A stretch of DNA of 64,000 bases from Kallotenue papyrolyticum (GTDB taxonomy: Bacteria > Chloroflexota > Chloroflexia > Chloroflexales > Kallotenuaceae): positions 1,728,001 through 1,792,000 of the forward strand of contig NZ_JAGA01000002.1 of assembly GCF_000526415.1 (NCBI RefSeq). Direction: 5' to 3'. The notes under the pieces are model-generated. The model was not told the DNA's origin. It worked only from the letters and a program-made list of their open reading frames with translations, and searched no databases. The first letter of the stretch is position 1, and each line of letters begins with the position of its first letter. Shown here in pieces: positions 55,256-63,667 of this stretch. The position numbers and the translations under genes are program-made.

Positions 55256-55331
55256 CGGGCATCCTCGCCAGCGTAGGCGCCACACCCTGGCAGGCGTCGC
55301 GCGCGCGTGTGGCACCGGAATCTCTGTTGCC

Positions 55332-55385
55332 CTTATATCACAACAAATCGAAGGTGTCAACAGGCATTTTCGAAAGAAATCGAAA
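55332..55385 (-). promoter_or_regulatory. Rhamnose operon promoter with CGAAA repeat operator
   Basis: Minus strand TTGACA (55355-55360), 17-base spacer, TATAAG (55332-55337): near-consensus. CGAA-type boxes sit at 55349 (CGAAG, in the spacer), 55371 (CGAAA) and 55381 (CGAAA) on the plus strand; the last two are exactly 10 bases apart and the first 22 from the second. DeoR-family regulators often bind such TTTCG/CGAAA repeats. The 313-base gap to the regulator holds no other gene. Confidence 0.65.
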
Positions 55386-55526
55386 GTCACCCCCGAGGCT
55401 GCGCGGTGGTGGGGCGCGCATGAGCATAGCCCATGCAGGAGCTGTGAAACGCCTCTCCTCCTCCGCTAGGGACGCCGAGCATGACGCGCGCTCCGCGCAT
55501 CTGCGGGGCGAGTGGTGGCAAGATCT

Positions 55527-55544
55527 CGAAAGTTGTGGTACAAC
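55527..55544 (+). promoter_or_regulatory. CGAAA box and -10 for the DeoR-type gene
   Basis: A further CGAAA at 55527-55531, followed by an extended -10-like TGGTACAAC (55536-55544). Suggests the regulator may control itself. Confidence 0.4.
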
Positions 55545-55568
55545 AGCACCGGAGGAAGCGGTTGGGCC

Positions 55569-56354
55569 ATGAACACGCGATGGTCGGCCAATGGACGCCA
55601 GCCGGAAGCGCGGCGGCTCAAGCTGCTGACGCTGCTGCAGCAGGAGGGCCAGCTCTCGGTGCGCGCCTGCAGCGCGGCGCTGGGCGTCTCCGAAGTAACG
55701 ATCCGCAACGATCTGGCGGTGCTGGAACGCGAAGGGCTGGTGCAACGCACCTGGGGCGGCGCGCTGCCCCGGCAGCAGGTGCGACCGGAAGGCGCGTTTC
55801 TGGCGCGGCTGCAACAGCAACGCGCCGAGAAGGAGCGTATCGCGCGGGTGGCCGCCGCGCGCGTGCGCGATCAGGATACGATTTTTCTGGACGCCAGCAC
55901 AACCGCCTTCTATATTGCCCAGCAGCTCAAACAGCACAGCAACCTGACGGTGATCACCAACGGCATGTATACCGCGCTGGAGCTGGGGCCCGCGCCGGGC
56001 ATCACCACGATCGTGATCGGCGGCCAGGTGCGCGGCGATACCGGCTCGCTGGTAGGCACGCTCAGCGAGGAGCTGCTGGCCAAGCTGCACATTCGGGTGG
56101 GCTTTTTCTCGGCGCGCGGCTTGACGGTGCAGAAGGGCCTGACCGAAAGCACCATCGCCGAGAGCCAGCTCAAGGAGCTGGTGATCCGGCATGTCGATCG
56201 CGTGGTCGCGGTGCTGGACGCGACCAAGCTCGGCGTCAATTCATTGACGAGCTTCTGCCCGATCACAGCGATCAGCGCGCTGATCACTGCCGGCGAGGAC
56301 GCGGCGGCCAAGAGCGCGCCCTTCCGCGAGCTGCTGGAGCTGGAGCTGGCCTGA
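55569..56354 (+). CDS. rhaR: DeoR-family regulator of rhamnose utilisation
   Basis: 261 residues. N-terminal winged helix (about 15-65: LLTLLQQEGQLSVRACSAAL, LGVSEVTIRNDLAVLEREGL with the classical DeoR helix, RTWGGAL) and a C-terminal isomerase-like effector domain with DASTTAFYIAQQL, VITNGMYTAL, GGQVRGDTGSLVG and DATKLG, which bind sugar phosphates in this family. Divergent from the rha operon; the shared CGAAA boxes make it the likely repressor. The SD (GGAGGA) is 13 bases from the ATG, unusually far. It converges on the rhamnosidase gene. Confidence 0.9.
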   Translation: MNTRWSANGRQPEARRLKLLTLLQQEGQLSVRACSAALGVSEVTIRNDLAVLEREGLVQRTWGGALPRQQVRPEGAFLARLQQQRAEKERIARVAAARVRDQDTIFLDASTTAFYIAQQLKQHSNLTVITNGMYTALELGPAPGITTIVIGGQVRGDTGSLVGTLSEELLAKLHIRVGFFSARGLTVQKGLTESTIAESQLKELVIRHVDRVVAVLDATKLGVNSLTSFCPITAISALITAGEDAAAKSAPFRELLELELA

Positions 56355-56373
56355 AGATCGGCGTGGCTCGGCT

Positions 56374-59133
56374 TCACCCGATGTGGCGTCGGCGCAGCGG
56401 CACGAGGCGCACCGGTCCGAGCAGGCCCGACGGTAGCGGCGCCCACTCCGACGCGTCGAAAGGCTGGTAGGTGCTGGAGACGAAGAAAAACCGTCGCCAC
56501 GCCTCCCGGCGCCGATCCATGGCTGCCAGGCGGTTGGCCATCAGGTTGGTAACCTCGATCTCCAGCTCGTGCTCGCCTGCGCTCAGCCCTGCGGGCAGCA
56601 GCACACGGAAGGGTGGCGCGATCAGCGTGGCCACCTGCCGGCCATCGAGCCGTACCCGCGCGCTCCAGCAGACCTGGCCCAGATCGAGCGCCCAGGCTTC
56701 GGCGTCCGCCGGCAGGCGTAGGCGCATCTGGTAGCTGGCCGTGCCGGCAAAGGCCGTCAGCGCCTCCTGCTCATCGCTCCAGGTTGTCCAGCTGGTCAGA
56801 CTCTGCACTTCGCGCTCCGCGGGCAGCGTTGGTCCGCCCGCGACGAAGCGCACCCGCCATGCGCCGACGAGCGGCTGTGGCGGACCGGCGGCCTCGAAGA
56901 TCGGCCAGGCCGCGTCGTGCAGTGGCGCGCGCGCTGCGCGCAGCAACAGCGTGCTTCCCGGTTCGAGTTGCAGATAGACCGCGCTGCCGGCGTTATGCTG
57001 CCGGCAAGGCGCCAGGCCGTGGCGACCCTGCAGCGGCTCCTGGATCACAACCGCCTGCGCCGGCACAGCCAGGGGGATCCAGCCATCTACCGGCGTCTGG
57101 CCGAGATTGGCGATCAGGTAGCTCCAGCCGTCGGCGTCGCGGCGGCGGATCGCGCGCAGGCCGGCATCCACCAGCGGCTCGCGACGGATGGCGGCAGCCT
57201 GCAACAGTGCCGTCAACGACTCGCCGACGAGGATGCGTCCGGCGTCCAGGCGTAGCTCGCGCACCGGAGCGGCAGCATGGGACAGCGCGGCGAGCGGCGC
57301 GAGCGCCTGCTGCAGCCGGTGTTGGCGCCGGTGCAGATCGGCCAAGCCGGGAACATCCTGCGGCAGCGCGCCATGGATCAGCAAGGTTGCGCCGGCGCGC
57401 ACCAGGGCCAGCATGCGTTCGAGAGTCGCGGGCGGTATGCGTCGACAGCCGCTCAGCACCAGCGCCTGATACATGCTGGTGCCCGCCGTCAGGTGTCCGT
57501 CGCGGACGCTCACCGCCTCGCGCAGCAAGCGGTCCGAAACCAGATCGAAGGCGTAGCCCTGCTGCTCCAGGGCGCGGGCGGTCGCCGTCCAGGGCGCCAG
57601 CGCCTGGTCGAGCCAGGCAGTGGTGTTGTGCGCTGTCAGCAGCGGCGCCAGCTCGGCGTCGATCTCTGCGCTCCACAGGTCGAAGATCGGGAAGTAGAGC
57701 AGCAGATCGTTGTCGGGCCGGCCCGCCTGCAGCAGCGCCTGGCAGCGGCTGATGTAGGCGTTGAGCGCGGGCAGATCGCGCCAGAACGGGTTGCTGGGCG
57801 CGACATGCGTGGTGGCGTAGAACATCCAGCCTGGCCAGGGTGCGGCAGCCGGCGAGGCGGGCGTGCCGTGGTAGAAGACATGGTTGATGCCGGCGAGAAA
57901 GAGCAGGTCCAGCTCGGCCTTGATGTGCGCGAGCGGCACGCTGCCGTGCTCGCCCAGCCAGGTACAGCACTCGCTCGAACAGAGCGGCCGTCCGGTCAGG
58001 TGCGCCGCGGACGAGGCCAGCTTCAGCAGCAGCGGCTCGGCGCGACTACCGTGGTGCGCGGGCGTGGGCGGCAGCGGCTCCCGGCCCGCCAGCGCCAGCC
58101 AGTCGCTGCCGAAGGCCTCGGTTTCGGGGATATCGGCAGCGGCGTACAGGTCGAGCAGGTGGCCGGGCGCGCCATGCGCCTGGTGGCGCGTGCCTACGCC
58201 ATAGCTGTGGGCCCACGCGCTCCAGGTAGCTACGAAATGCTCCAGCAGCAGCTCGGCCAGGGTGTGGCGGTAATCACAGCGCACGCGCTGCACCAGTTCG
58301 GGATCGCCCTGGCCCAGCAGCGCCGGCAGGTAGGGTCCCAGCGCGTAGCCGCGCCGCTGCGCGAACTCCGCGGGCAGATCGGGCGTCCAGTTCGCGCCAT
58401 AGACCTCATAGGAGTCGTTGAACAGGCAGCGCGGACGCAGCTCTGCCGGCAACTCGGCCAGCAGCCGCGCGAAGGGTTGCAGATAGCGCCGGATCGCGCC
58501 GGCCGCGAAATGATCGACGACCAGGCCCTCGCCGCCCGGCGCGGCGCGCTTGACCTGCTGGCCGGTGCCGCCGACAAAGACGGCCAGCACGCGCCAGTCG
58601 GCGGTGGGCGCGCACCACTGCAGTCGGCCATGCGCGTCGAGCCGCTCGCCAAGATCGAGCGTCTCGCCCGCCGGTCCGCAGGCCAGCAGCGCCAGGCGCG
58701 TAGCGTACGGCGCTTCCGGCGCACGCAGCGCTTCGGGAAGCCGACCCTCGTGATCGGGCGTGAACCAATGCGCGATCAGGCGACACGCCGCGTCGGCGGG
58801 ATCGACCCAGGGCCCGCCCAGCGGCCAGCCGCTGCCGCACAGCAGATCAACGCCCAGATCGAGCCGGTGCGCTTCGCGCAGGGCATGGCGTAGCAGCGCG
58901 ATCCAGCGTGGGCTGAGCAAGGGCACCGGCGCGATCTCGCTCTGCTCCACGGCATAGATCGGGCTGATCTCGACGCCACCGAAGCCGGCAGCGCGCAGCG
59001 CTTCGAGCTGGCGCGTGATCTCGGTCTCGTCGATGGCGTTGCCAAACCACCACCAGCGCGTCCAGGGCCGCGCCGTGCGCGTCGCTGCGGGCCACGCCGG
59101 CGCGCCGGCGCGCGCATCAATGGCGTCTGTCAT
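56374..59133 (-). CDS. Alpha-L-rhamnosidase-like glycoside hydrolase (GH106)
   Basis: 919 residues, no signal peptide, so probably intracellular. The N-terminal TARPWTRWWWFGNAIDETEI and AAGFGGVEISPIY are typical of GH106 rhamnosidases, and LFNDSYEVYGANWTPDLP, RHQAHGAPGHLLD and PETEAFG fit the catalytic barrel. A C-terminal galactose-binding-like beta domain (about 780-919) is suggested by WALDLGQVCWSARVRLDG and HELEIEVTNLMANR. Releases L-rhamnose from imported rhamnosides for the neighbouring rha pathway. SD GGGGAG; 27 bases after an oxidoreductase gene. Catalytic glutamates not assigned. Confidence 0.8.
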   Translation of the reverse strand: MTDAIDARAGAPAWPAATRTARPWTRWWWFGNAIDETEITRQLEALRAAGFGGVEISPIYAVEQSEIAPVPLLSPRWIALLRHALREAHRLDLGVDLLCGSGWPLGGPWVDPADAACRLIAHWFTPDHEGRLPEALRAPEAPYATRLALLACGPAGETLDLGERLDAHGRLQWCAPTADWRVLAVFVGGTGQQVKRAAPGGEGLVVDHFAAGAIRRYLQPFARLLAELPAELRPRCLFNDSYEVYGANWTPDLPAEFAQRRGYALGPYLPALLGQGDPELVQRVRCDYRHTLAELLLEHFVATWSAWAHSYGVGTRHQAHGAPGHLLDLYAAADIPETEAFGSDWLALAGREPLPPTPAHHGSRAEPLLLKLASSAAHLTGRPLCSSECCTWLGEHGSVPLAHIKAELDLLFLAGINHVFYHGTPASPAAAPWPGWMFYATTHVAPSNPFWRDLPALNAYISRCQALLQAGRPDNDLLLYFPIFDLWSAEIDAELAPLLTAHNTTAWLDQALAPWTATARALEQQGYAFDLVSDRLLREAVSVRDGHLTAGTSMYQALVLSGCRRIPPATLERMLALVRAGATLLIHGALPQDVPGLADLHRRQHRLQQALAPLAALSHAAAPVRELRLDAGRILVGESLTALLQAAAIRREPLVDAGLRAIRRRDADGWSYLIANLGQTPVDGWIPLAVPAQAVVIQEPLQGRHGLAPCRQHNAGSAVYLQLEPGSTLLLRAARAPLHDAAWPIFEAAGPPQPLVGAWRVRFVAGGPTLPAEREVQSLTSWTTWSDEQEALTAFAGTASYQMRLRLPADAEAWALDLGQVCWSARVRLDGRQVATLIAPPFRVLLPAGLSAGEHELEIEVTNLMANRLAAMDRRREAWRRFFFVSSTYQPFDASEWAPLPSGLLGPVRLVPLRRRHIG

Positions 59134-59160
59134 GCTGCGCTACTCCCCGCGCGCCCGGCG

Positions 59161-60480
59161 CTAGAAGCGCACCAAGCTCGGTACATGCACCGCCTGACCG
59201 GTCGCAAACGAGAGGTTGGCGGCCACGCCGGTCAGGATCGACAGCGCGCCGGCGCGGTGGTCGGCGGCGCGGCCCAGCGGATCGGGTGGGCTGCCGGTGA
59301 AGATCGCGTCGAGCATGCGCCGATCGCCGCCGCCGTGGCCTCCCTCGCTGATGTTCTCCAGCTCGACGCGCGTGGGCTGGCCCCACAGCGGACGAATGAT
59401 AATGCTGACCGGCTCCTCGACCACCGTCGTGCCCGCGTCGCGCATCTCGGGCAGGTTGGTGTCCTGGCTCGAGCCGCTGACGTAGGAGTTCTCGTGGACC
59501 TCGTATTCGAGCCGCCCTTTGGTGCCGTTGAAGGCGATGCGGTAGCCCTCCCAGGGCGCGTAGGCGTTGAGATGGTAGCTCATGATCGCGCGGTTGCGGT
59601 AGCGCACCAGCACGGCCATATCATCCTCGATCGAAATTCCGTCGCCAAAGACGCTCTGATCGCGCAGGTAGCCATCCTCATGCTCGGCTTCCAGATACAG
59701 CCGCCGCAGCGTCTCGCTCTGCTCCAGATGCAGGGCGAAGGGATCGTCCTGCGCCGCCGCGCGGCCATGGGCGCGATCATAGAAGCGCGTCACACCGCGC
59801 TCCTCGGCATTTTCGCGGCCGTAGAACAGCAGATCGCCCATAGCGAAGACCGTTTCGGGCTGTGTATCCAGCCACCAGTTGACCAGATCGAAGTGATGCG
59901 TTGCCTTGTGCACCATCAGCCCGCCGGAGTTGCGCTTGTCACGGTGCCAGCGGCGAAAATAGTCCGCGCCGTGGACGGTATCCAGCAACCACTCGAAGTG
60001 CACCGACAGCACCCTGCCGATCACGCCCGCCTGGAGCAGCTCCTTGACGCGCGCGTTGCGCGGTGCGTAGCGATAGTTGAAGGTCACCGTCAGTTTGCGA
60101 CCGGTGGCCTTGACCGTGTCGAGGATCGCCTGGCAGCGCGGGGCGTCGATGGTCATCGGCTTCTCGGTGATCACGTCGCAGCCCAGCTCCATGGCGCGAA
60201 TGATGTAGCGGTGGTGCGTGCGGTCGATCGAGGTCACGATCACGCAATCCACGCGCTGCTCGCGGAGCATGCGCTCGAAATCCTGCGGATGGTAGGTGGC
60301 GACCGGCGGCGCGCCCAGGGTTTCAGCATAGTACTGGTTGTAGTAGTTCATGCGCGTCTGGTTGACGTCGCAGTAGGCCACCAGCTCGCCATAGGCGGGA
60401 TAGTCCTTGAGCAGAGCGGTGGTGAACATTCGCGAGCGCGATCCCAGTCCGACAACGGCGTAGCGTTTGCGTTCCGGCAT
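59161..60480 (-). CDS. Gfo/Idh/MocA-family oxidoreductase
   Basis: 439 residues, longer than the other family members here because of an extended C-terminus. Rossmann GLGSRSRMFTTALLKDY, acid VAYCDVNQTR, EKPMTIDAPR (catalytic Lys), a domain-two VHKATHHFDLVNWWL (His-Asp). ATG 60480 with GAGGAGG upstream. Lies between the rhamnosidase gene and another dehydrogenase, so likely acts on sugars from the rhamnoside pathway. Substrate unknown. Confidence 0.85.
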   Translation of the reverse strand: MPERKRYAVVGLGSRSRMFTTALLKDYPAYGELVAYCDVNQTRMNYYNQYYAETLGAPPVATYHPQDFERMLREQRVDCVIVTSIDRTHHRYIIRAMELGCDVITEKPMTIDAPRCQAILDTVKATGRKLTVTFNYRYAPRNARVKELLQAGVIGRVLSVHFEWLLDTVHGADYFRRWHRDKRNSGGLMVHKATHHFDLVNWWLDTQPETVFAMGDLLFYGRENAEERGVTRFYDRAHGRAAAQDDPFALHLEQSETLRRLYLEAEHEDGYLRDQSVFGDGISIEDDMAVLVRYRNRAIMSYHLNAYAPWEGYRIAFNGTKGRLEYEVHENSYVSGSSQDTNLPEMRDAGTTVVEEPVSIIIRPLWGQPTRVELENISEGGHGGGDRRMLDAIFTGSPPDPLGRAADHRAGALSILTGVAANLSFATGQAVHVPSLVRF

Positions 60481-60593
60481 AGAACAGCGCCTCCTCTCAG
60501 CATCAGGGTGCTCCGCGGCGCGAGGCCGGCTCCTGGCGCGGGCCGGGGTGGCCAGGGCCAGCGCCTGTGCGCCGAGGATGACAAAGATAGGGC

Positions 60594-60626
60594 GTAACAC
60601 CCACCTGCTTGAGCGGTGGGCGTTAC
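60594..60626 (-). terminator. Hairpin between two Gfo/Idh/MocA genes
   Basis: 12-base stem with one mismatch (GTAACACCCACC / GGTGGGCGTTAC) and a 9-base loop, just downstream of the stop at 60631. No T-run. May attenuate transcription into the dehydrogenase and rhamnosidase genes. Confidence 0.45.
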
Positions 60627-60630
60627 CCCC

Positions 60631-61692
60631 TTACACGATCCAGCCGTGGTAGTAGGGATGGTCCGGCCCTAGCGGCAGATCGACGACCTGGCGCGTGCGC
60701 GACGAGTAGTACATCGCGCTGATCAGCTCGATCGCCATGCGCGCATCCTGCAGCGTGACCGGCAGCTCGCCGCCGCTGCACAGCGCGTGGTAGCAGCGAT
60801 AGAACTGGCCGGTGAAGCGTTCGGGCAGCGGCACGAAGCGCTCCAGCGTGGCCTCGATACGCGCCTGGAGTTCGGGAGTGTCGCCCACAAAGGTCCAGGG
60901 CTCCTTGGCGTTGTTGTAGGGCATGGTGTTGCTTTCGGCGGTGAAGCCCTCGAAGCAGAAGCGGTGACGGCTGATCTCCTGCGCCGAGCCGGTGGTCGCC
61001 GTCAGCGAGACCAGCGCGCCGTTGGCCATTTCCAGCGAGGCCGAGGCGCAGTCTTCGACCTCGATCGGGTTGACGCGCGTGGCCGTGCGTGCAAAGACGC
61101 TCTTGACCGGACCCAGAATGTAGCACAGCATGTCGTGCGTATGGATCGCGTGGCCCACCAGCGTGCCGCCTAGCTCGGTGTGCCACTTGCCGCGCCAGGG
61201 CACAGCATAGTACTCGGCGCGCCGGCGCCAGGCGGTCTCCACGGTTGCCACGTAGGCCCGCCCGGCCAGGCCGGAGTCGACCAGCAGCTTGAGTTTCTGG
61301 AGGCCATGCCCGAAGCGGTACTGGAAGATCGGCATAATGCGCCGCCCCGCTTCGGCTTCCAGGCGGATCAGGGCGTCTACCTGCGCCAGCGAGCTGACCA
61401 GCGGCTTTTCGCAGATGGCATGCTTGCCGCTGGTCACAACCTGCTGAATCTGCTCGAAGTGGAGGTAGGGCGGCGTGCAGATGTCGATCACCTCCAGATC
61501 GTCCATGCGGCACAGTTCGGCGAGATCCCGGCAGACGCGGGGAATGCCGGCTGCCTCGGCCACGGCCCGCGCCCGCTCGGCATCGATGTCGCAGACGGCG
61601 ATGACCTCCCACTGCTCAGGCAGCTCCTGGAACGCACTGATATGTTGTTTGCCGACGCCGCAACCCACGACGCCGACGCGCAGACGTCGCAT
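60631..61692 (-). CDS. Gfo/Idh/MocA-family oxidoreductase
   Basis: 353 residues: VGVVGCGVGKQHISAFQEL (Rossmann), AVCDIDAERA, CEKPLVSSLAQVD (catalytic Lys) and LGGTLVGHAIHTHDMLCYILG (His-Thr-His-Asp). ATG 61692 preferred over one eight codons upstream because GGAGGA precedes it. Starts 32 bases after the permease gene. The operon order importer, two dehydrogenases, rhamnosidase suggests oxidation of the imported glycoside before or alongside hydrolysis; inference. Confidence 0.87.
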   Translation of the reverse strand: MRRLRVGVVGCGVGKQHISAFQELPEQWEVIAVCDIDAERARAVAEAAGIPRVCRDLAELCRMDDLEVIDICTPPYLHFEQIQQVVTSGKHAICEKPLVSSLAQVDALIRLEAEAGRRIMPIFQYRFGHGLQKLKLLVDSGLAGRAYVATVETAWRRRAEYYAVPWRGKWHTELGGTLVGHAIHTHDMLCYILGPVKSVFARTATRVNPIEVEDCASASLEMANGALVSLTATTGSAQEISRHRFCFEGFTAESNTMPYNNAKEPWTFVGDTPELQARIEATLERFVPLPERFTGQFYRCYHALCSGGELPVTLQDARMAIELISAMYYSSRTRQVVDLPLGPDHPYYHGWIV

Positions 61693-61724
61693 GTATGTGT
61701 TCCTCCGTGCGCGCATGCGTTGGA

Positions 61725-62600
61725 CTAGCCCTTCAACCCGCTGGTGCTGATGCCCTCGACCAGGTAGCGCTGGAAGACGATAAACAGCACGAACACGGGG
61801 ATCAACGACAGCACCGACATAGCGAAGATCGCCCCCCAGTTGGTCTCGCCCATGGCGTCGGCGAAGCTCTTGAGCGCCAGCGAGACCGGGTAGAGCTTGG
61901 GATCGCTCAGGTACAGCAACGGCCCGAAGAAATCATCCCAGGTCCAGTAGAACGAAAAGATCGCCGAGGTCACCAGCGCCGGTGTTAGCAGCGGCACAAT
62001 CACGCGCACAAAGATGCCGAATTTGCTGGCGCCGTCGATCTCGGCGGCTTCGTCGAGCTCGCGGGGAATGCCGCGGATGAACTGCACCATCAGGAAGATG
62101 AAGAAGGCCTCGCCGAAGAAGCGCGGCACCAGCAACGGCAGAAACGTATTGATCCAGTCCAGCCGGCTGAACAGGATGTACTGCGGAATGATCTGCACCT
62201 GCGTCGGTAACATCAGCGTCATCAGCATGCAGGTGAACCAGAAGCTCCTGCCCCGAAAGCGCAGCCGGGCAAAGCCGTAGGCTACCACCGCCGAAGAGGC
62301 CACCGTCGCCAGCGTGCCGATGCCTGAGAGGATAAAAGAGTTTTTGAAAAAGGTCGCGAAGGTGATGCCACCAAAACCGGCCCAGCCCTGAACATAGTTT
62401 GCCAGCGTGAAGTTGTGCGGCAGCAACGAGGCCGAGTGTGTAAAGATCTCCTCGCGCGGCTTAAACGAGCTGCCGATCAGCCACAGCAGCGGATAGCTCA
62501 TGAACAGACAGATCAGCAGCACCGTGCCGTGGTAGATCAGGCTGCGGCGCGTGGGCCGACCCAGGCCGAAACGCTCGAAGATGCTTGGAGCGGCATACAT
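61725..62600 (-). CDS. CUT1 sugar ABC transporter permease (MalG type)
   Basis: 291 residues, six predicted helices. EAA loop: ELDEAAEIDGASKFGIFVRVIVPLLTP. SD GGAG before ATG 62600 and only two bases from the upstream permease stop. Pairs with it in a rhamnoside or oligosaccharide importer. Confidence 0.9.
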   Translation of the reverse strand: MYAAPSIFERFGLGRPTRRSLIYHGTVLLICLFMSYPLLWLIGSSFKPREEIFTHSASLLPHNFTLANYVQGWAGFGGITFATFFKNSFILSGIGTLATVASSAVVAYGFARLRFRGRSFWFTCMLMTLMLPTQVQIIPQYILFSRLDWINTFLPLLVPRFFGEAFFIFLMVQFIRGIPRELDEAAEIDGASKFGIFVRVIVPLLTPALVTSAIFSFYWTWDDFFGPLLYLSDPKLYPVSLALKSFADAMGETNWGAIFAMSVLSLIPVFVLFIVFQRYLVEGISTSGLKG

Positions 62601-62602
62601 GG

Positions 62603-63562
62603 CTACTTCTCCTCCCGCGCGTCGGCTTCGTAGTAGACCCAGAAGGACGATGACTTAAAGACCAGCGCCGTAAAGAAGGCAATGATGATCAACAGCACCC
62701 AGGCCATAGCGGCGGCGTAGCCCATATGCAGGAACTGGAAGCCCTGATCGTACAGGTAGAGCGAATAGAAGCGCGTGCTGTCCAGCGGCCCGCCGCGGGT
62801 AATCACAAACGCCTGGGTAAAGACCATGAAGCCGGCAATGATCTGCATCACCAGGTTGAAGAAAATCACCGGACTCAACAGTGGCAGCGTGATGCGCAGA
62901 AATTTTTTCCACGGACCGGCGCCGTCGATGGCTGCCGCTTCGTAGAGCTCCTGCGGAATTTGTTTCAGACCGGCCAGAAAGATCAACATCGGCGAGCCGA
63001 ACTGCCAGACCGCCAGCAGGATCAGCGTCCAGATCGCCGTGCGCGGATCGCCGAGCCAGTTGGGCCCCTGCAGGCCGCCCAGGCCCAGCACGGTGTTGAT
63101 CAGCCCATCGACGCCGAACAGGCGGCGCCACATCAGCGCGACGGCCACGCTGCCGCCGATGATCGAGGGGATGTAAAAGATCGCGCGGTAGAGGCCCAGA
63201 AAGCTGAAGCCGGCGTTGAGCAGCATGGCGATCGCCAGCGCGAAGACCAGCCGCAGCGGCACGGCGGTGAAGACATAGTAGAAGGTTGCGCCGACCGATT
63301 TCCAGTAGCGCGGATCCTCGAAGAACATGGTGCGGTAGTTGTCCAGCCCGATCCAACGCGGCGGCGTGAAGATATCGTAGTTCGTAAACGACAGGTAAAG
63401 CGATGCCACGATCGGGATCAGCGTAAAGCCGAAAAACCCGATCAGCCAGGGGGAGATAAACAGATAGCCGGCCAGATTGCTGCTGCGCCTGCGGGCGCGC
63501 CGGACCGCGGCGGCGCCGGCACTGACCTCGGCGACAGCGCCACGATGGATCAGGCTACGCAT
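62603..63562 (-). CDS. CUT1 sugar ABC transporter permease (MalF type)
   Basis: 319 residues, six or more helices. Basic N-terminus (about 1-28, RRARRRSSN), then helix GYLFISPWLIGFFGFTLIP. EAA loop ELYEAAAIDGAGPWKKFLRITLPLLSP. ATG 63562 with AGAGGT upstream. Separated from the binding-protein gene by 105 bases containing a strong hairpin. Confidence 0.9.
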   Translation of the reverse strand: MRSLIHRGAVAEVSAGAAAVRRARRRSSNLAGYLFISPWLIGFFGFTLIPIVASLYLSFTNYDIFTPPRWIGLDNYRTMFFEDPRYWKSVGATFYYVFTAVPLRLVFALAIAMLLNAGFSFLGLYRAIFYIPSIIGGSVAVALMWRRLFGVDGLINTVLGLGGLQGPNWLGDPRTAIWTLILLAVWQFGSPMLIFLAGLKQIPQELYEAAAIDGAGPWKKFLRITLPLLSPVIFFNLVMQIIAGFMVFTQAFVITRGGPLDSTRFYSLYLYDQGFQFLHMGYAAAMAWVLLIIIAFFTALVFKSSSFWVYYEADAREEK

Positions 63563-63599
63563 ACCTACACCTCTTCATGGCTCCAAAAGCTGCTTGCTG

Positions 63600-63639
63600 C
63601 GGAGCATGGCCCAGCTTCAGCGCCATGGGCCATGCTCCG
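63600..63639 (-). other. Strong hairpin between binding-protein and permease genes
   Basis: Perfect 13-base stem CGGAGCATGGCCC / GGGCCATGCTCCG with 14-base loop. In this position hairpins often protect the upstream binding-protein message while cutting read-through into permeases. Confidence 0.55.
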
Positions 63640-63667
63640 GACGTTCAGGGCCCGCTCGCCGGGCGCG

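Noticed and set aside
57277-58893. 538-residue plus-strand open frame inside the rhamnosidase gene
   Set aside because: Gln/Arg-rich shadow of the GH106-like frame.
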